DNA from: Litsea cubeba | Lineage: Eukaryota; Streptophyta; Magnoliopsida; Laurales; Lauraceae | Direction of reading: 5' to 3' | DNA: 64,000 nucleotides | Assembly (NCBI GenBank): GCA_012931725.1 | Contig: CM022949.1 | Location: forward strand, 60,388,106 to 60,452,105 | Shown here: positions 59,813 to 64,000 of the stretch, in pieces | How the letters are laid out: each line of letters starts with the position of its first letter | Position numbering within the stretch: the stretch's first letter is position 1 | Made by a program: the position numbers and the translations under genes | Notes under the pieces: generated by a model | Database searches by the model: none | Told to the model about the DNA's origin: nothing | Seen by the model: the letters and a program-made list of their open reading frames with translations, nothing else

Positions 59813-61638
59813 GTAAAAATAAATAAAATAAAAAATTGCATCTAAAAAATATATATTACAAAACGTAATCCTTATATTGTGCTTTTTTATATCTTTCCGT
59901 TTCTGGGTGTCGATCGATTTTGTTGATTTTATGGCTTTTGGTTTTATATTCTCACTTTTTATCCGGTGTGATTGGTGAGCTTTTTAAATGGGTTTTCTTC
60001 CTTTTATTCTTTTATTTAGTATTGTTAGGATTGGTGAGCTTAGGATTGTCACAATTGTGTGCTATATTGGTAGAATAAATTAAAGCATCTAATGGACAGC
60101 CCTAGTGAACCGTAGTGCTTGTTGTTTGGACATGGCCCATGTATGGTGAGGTCCATTATATGAATGGCTTGGATTTCTTGCGTGTGTCATGTTATGAGAA
60201 GATCACTGAAAAAAGTGACTTGCACAGTAGCTTCTGTAATCATTATAACATCAGTTCATTCCATTAAGTTTTGATTATTGGATATTTGTAAAAAGGGGCA
60301 ACAAGTAGACCTCAGGAGCTTGATGAAGCTGCTCGTAGACGACTTACAAAGCGACTATACATTCCTCTCCCTTCCTCAGGTGAGTGATCTTCATGTTTCC
60401 TCATTTAAGAATTATTTAGAAAACAATTTTATAATGTTTATTGTTGGTGAAGAAGCAAGAGCCTGGATTATCCATAATCTTTTGAAGAAGGATGGGTTGT
60501 TTAAGCTTTCCCTTCCTCAGGTGAGTGATCTTCACTGTTTCCTCACCGTTCACTAGCAAAAACTTCTATTGCCCCTGAAACCTGGGTTTACTTTTGCTGC
60601 CTCATCTAATGTCTAAGTTGATGGGCTAGTGGCAACTTGCAGACTACATTAGGCAGTAAAAGTGACCAGGGACTACCTATTAAGATCTGCACCCCTCAAA
60701 TCAAAATACTGGTCCGCCACTGAAAGTGACCTGTCTATAAACATAAACTTCATTCTACAAACCATTGGAATTTTCCATGTATTTATTCTCTTTTGACTGA
60801 ACTTCTACATGGCTAGTAGAAATTCCAACATCCTGTGTTCACCATAGGTACCCCCAAGTCTCTAATTCATAATACATTTGAATTAGTTTTTTTTTTTTAA
60901 TTTGTAGCCATTTGTTTTCAGCATTTGAGATTGTGAAAAACTCATAATTCACTCTTGCTGGGATAATGTCTTTTAAGTTTAGTATCCCTATTACAATTCC
61001 AAAAAGAAGAAGAAAAAGAAGAGGAGGAGGATGAGGTTCTATATCCTCAATCAATAGCAATCATTGATGTCAACATCAACCTAAGAAGTATAAGGCAGTA
61101 TGCACCCATCGAAGAAAAGTACATAACCCATTTCAAAAAACCAAGTATAGAACATGATGTCAATTCTTAATTACTCTCCACTATATAACTGAATGACAGA
61201 ATATAAACTATCAATTCTGCCAAAAAAATAACAAAAACTATTGCAACTCTGGGGTACAAGACAACAACCAAATACACCCTAAAACTTGTATGATCCTTCC
61301 TCAAACCAGATTATGACTGTCAAGATTTGAATCTTCTTCTCTTTTTTCCTTCTGACATAATTTTACCACACAAGGCAAAAAAAACTAATCTATTTAAAAA
61401 AAAATATTGTGAACTTATGCATGGATTGATAACTGTTGCGAACCCATTAAACAGTAAGAAATGGGGTTTTGCAAACATGGGTTTTAAGGAGTCCTTTCCC
61501 TAGATACATTGCATAAATAATACAATCAAAACGAACTTCAATTTTATGTAATAGGATTCCATGTGGCAGAAATCTGAAAAGGGGATGCCGCCCTTATTTG
61601 TTAACCAACATAATTCATTAAATGGTAACGAAAACGAT
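59813..61638. other. Non-coding segment between TNPA-like gene and satellite
   Basis: No recognised gene. It contains a duplicated segment (60368-60403 and 60509-60545: TCCCTTCCTCAGGTGAGTGA then TCTTCA...GTTTCCTCA) spanning a splice-donor-like site. The short open frame at 60278-60556 has no recognisable domain. Confidence 0.4.
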
Positions 61639-63261
61639 AGGACGGTTGGCAAATAGGACTCCCGGTTATAGAATTACGAGCGAAAATAGGATTTTCCAAC
61701 ACTTTAGGCTCGAAAACGGCCCGTCGGGGGTCCGAAACGAGAAACGCCCACTGGAAAAATCAAAAACCGACACGAGCACTTCGCTCGAGGGTAGAGTGAG
61801 TTGTAGGAACTGACGGTTCATGAATTGGATTCCCGGTTAGAGAATTACGACAGAAACATTAGATTTTCCATCACTTAGGCTCGAAAACGGCCCGCCGGGG
61901 GCCCGGAACGGGAAACGGCCGCGGGAAAAATCGGAAACCGGCACGAGCACTTCGTTCGAGGGTAGAGTGACTTGTAGGAACTGACGGTTCGCAAATTGGA
62001 CTCCCGGTTAGAGAATAACGATCGAACATAGGATTTTCCAACACTTTAGGCTTGAAAACGGCCCGTCGGGGGACCGGAACGGGAAACGGCCTCCGGAAAA
62101 ATTGAAAACCGGCACGAGCGCTTCCCTCGAGGATATAGTAACTTGTAGGAGCTGGCGGTTCACAAATAGGACTCCCGGTTAGAGAATTACGACATAAACA
62201 TTGGATTTTCCATCACTTAGGCTCGAAAACAGCCCGTCGGGGGACTGTAACGGGAAACGGCCGCGGAAAAAATCGGAAACCGGCACGAGCACTTCGCTCG
62301 AGGGTAGAGTAACTTGTAGGAACTGACGGTTCGCAAATAGGACTCTCGGTTAGAGAATTACGACAGAAACATTAGATTTTCCATCACTTAGGCTCGAAAA
62401 CGGCCCGCCGGGGGCCCGGAACGGGAAACGGCCGCGGGAAAAATCGGAAACCGGCACGAGCACTTCGTTCGAGGGTAGAGTGACTTGTAGGAACTGACGG
62501 TTCGCAAATTGGACTCCCGGTTAGAGAATAACGATCGAACATAGGATTTTCCAACACTTTAGGCTTGAAAACGGCCCGTCGGGGGACCGGAACGGGAAAC
62601 GGCCTCCGGAAAAATTGAAAACCGGCACGAACGCTTCCCTCGAGGATATAGTAACTTGTAGGAGCTGGCGGTTCACAAATAGGACTCCCGGTTAGAGAAT
62701 TACGACATAAACATTGGATTTTCCATCACTTAGGCTCGAAAACAGCCCGTCGGGGGACTGGAACGGGAAACGGCCGCGGGAAAAATCGAAAACCGGCACG
62801 AGCACTTCGCTCGAGGGTAGAGAGACTTGTAGGAACTGACGGTTGGCAAATAGGACTCCCGGTTAATGAATTACGACAGAAACATTAGATTTTCCATCAC
62901 TTAGGCTCGAAAACGGCCCGCCGGGGGCCCGGAACGGGAAACGGCCGCGGGAAAAATCGGAAACCGGCACGAGCACTTCGTTCGAGGGTAGAGTGACTTG
63001 TAGGAACTGACGGTTCGCAAATTGGACTCCCGGTTAGAGAATAACGATCGAACATAGGATTTTCCAACACTTTAGGCTTGAAAACAGCCCGTCGGGGGAC
63101 CGGAACGGGAAACGGCCTCCGGAAAAATTGAAAACCGGCACGAGCGCTTCCCTCGAGGATATAGTAACTTGTAGGAGCTGGCGGTTCACAAATAGGACTC
63201 CCGGTTAGAGAATTACGACATAAACATTGGATTTTCCATCACTTAGGCTCGAAAACAGCCC
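61639..63261 (+). repeat. 171-bp satellite array with 513-bp trimer higher-order repeat
   Basis: The anchor CTGACGGTTC (or variant) occurs at 61639, 61810, 61981, 62152, 62323, 62494, 62665, 62836, 63007 and 63178, every interval exactly 171 bp. Monomers alternate as three types. Type A has ACATTAGATTTTCCATCAC. Type B has CGATCGAACATAGGA and TTAGGCTTG. Type C has GAGCTGGCGG upstream and ACATTGGATTTTCC. Like types recur every 513 bp with few differences. The core is GC-rich (CCCGTCGGGGGACCGGAACG, then GGGAAACGGCC). The array begins abruptly at the first monomer and stops mid-monomer at 63261. Confidence 0.95.
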
Positions 63262-64000
63262 TCACTGCACTGTATATCAGAAGAGGCTTGGCCTATCTAG
63301 GATCAGCTTTATTCAGCTCAACATAATTTAAAGTCATGCTCTCATAAATTTACGATATATCAGGCCTTTTCACTAGTTTATTCAATGTACTTAGTAATCC
63401 TAATTTCTTGATCAACTCGCTACTCTTTAAAACATGAGATTGTTTATCATGAGTTGTGTTTCCCCAAACCATTTTAATGAAATTCTTGATTTTTCGTTGT
63501 TGCTAGAGCTGTTGCGAATTTTCTTTTTATCTGCTCATATATCCTTTACTATAACACCTTACATCAATCTTAGCATTGCTTCTCGGATGAATATGTGGAT
63601 CTACAAGAGAGGATAGAATTTATAACTGGATTTCGCCTAGATTGCCAAAGCAGTTATTACTAGTTTGGATGTCAAAGTTTGATCAGTGTAAGGATGAGGT
63701 ATTTTGTTTCTTTTTATATTTTCAAAATCACCATCAAAAACCATCTGGAACAGAATACAAGTTGAACTAGCTCACAGCCAATAGTGATCTGCGGGTGATA
63801 TAATGGTGACCCAGATGTAGTTCACATGGGGCAATAGCTATCCAGCCGTGAAAAGTCCTGGCTAAGGCCAAGGCTTGAGTTTGACAATTATGAGTAGATG
63901 ATATATATGAGCTCACAAAAGAAATTGCAACACCTCTTTTGCTCCCCCTCATACAGAACTCCAAACATAGATCACATCACTATGATATTGTTAATATGTG
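63262..64000. other. Unassigned DNA after the satellite
   Basis: The satellite breaks off within AAAACAGCCC and unrelated AT-rich sequence follows. No gene, LTR edge or CACTA terminus was recognised. Confidence 0.4.

Larger units (their letters stand above)
44652..63261 (+). mobile_element. Large CACTA (En/Spm) transposon, decayed; right terminus not seen
   Basis: The left end is CACTACAACAACTTGC, followed by a subterminal hairpin array (44690-46420). Inside are a TNP2-type transposase pseudogene and a TNPA-like gene, both on the plus strand. The 171-bp array at 61639-63261 is probably the opposite arm, since an inverted copy of its monomer lies at 49356-49565 on the left. The expected TTGTTGTAGTG end and a matching ATT target duplication were not found, so the right end is deleted, masked by another insertion, or beyond the window. 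It interrupts the gypsy LTR at 42288. Confidence 0.8.

Noticed and set aside
61639..63261. Alpha-satellite or CENP-B-box similarity suggested by the 171-bp length
   Set aside because: The sequence is unlike alpha satellite. A CTTCGTTCGAGGGTAGA word matches only the first half of the CENP-B box pattern and lacks the CGGG half at the right place. The length match is coincidental.

Overview
This window looks like nuclear DNA of a seed plant, most likely an angiosperm with a repeat-rich genome. The evidence is one intron-rich gene of typical plant exon structure, Ty1/copia and Ty3/gypsy LTR retrotransposons primed by initiator tRNA-Met, CACTA and hAT-type DNA transposons, and a tRNA-derived SINE. 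No species is identified. All coordinates and translations were read by eye; no database was searched.

Layout. 1-8.47 kb: non-coding sequence and a decayed ~150-bp tandem repeat, then the 3' end of a Ty1/copia element (RNase H tail and LTR). That LTR is split by a 3.07-kb solo LTR (target-site duplication, TSD, GGTTA) and a MITE. 8.47-21.13 kb: one complete minus-strand Ty3/gypsy chromovirus with two 2.4-kb LTRs and TSD GGGGA. It is disabled by six in-frame TAA codons, a frameshift, and a 2.88-kb solo LTR (TSD TATAT) inside its integrase region. 21.46-32.41 kb: the only host gene recognised, a six-exon minus-strand calcineurin-B-like EF-hand protein of 175 aa. Every exon joins in frame, and the introns (up to 3.7 kb) carry a SINE, MITEs, a copia scrap and simple repeats. 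32.4-36.1 kb: upstream region and a non-coding repeat relic. 36.1-42.0 kb: a gypsy-type LTR remnant split by a 3.3-kb solo LTR (TSD TCCCA), which itself holds a 1.1-kb terminal-inverted-repeat element; a 449-bp solo LTR (TSD TATGA) lies to the right. 42.29-44.65 kb: an LTR related to those of the intact gypsy element, cut by a CACTA transposon.

44.65-63.26 kb: a large, decayed CACTA (En/Spm) element. It has a CACTACAACAA terminus, a ~121-bp hairpin-rich subterminal array, a nested hAT-like element, a TC-rich minisatellite, a broken TNP2-type transposase pseudogene, and a nearly intact seven-exon TNPA-like gene with a coiled-coil heptad expansion. It ends in an exactly periodic 171-bp satellite organised as 513-bp trimers. 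One inverted monomer at 49.4 kb links the satellite to the left arm. The right CACTA terminus is not visible. 63.26-64 kb: nothing recognised.

The most unusual features are the satellite with higher-order structure inside a CACTA element, and the short-palindrome clusters found in similar leader positions in several LTR families, each family with its own motif.
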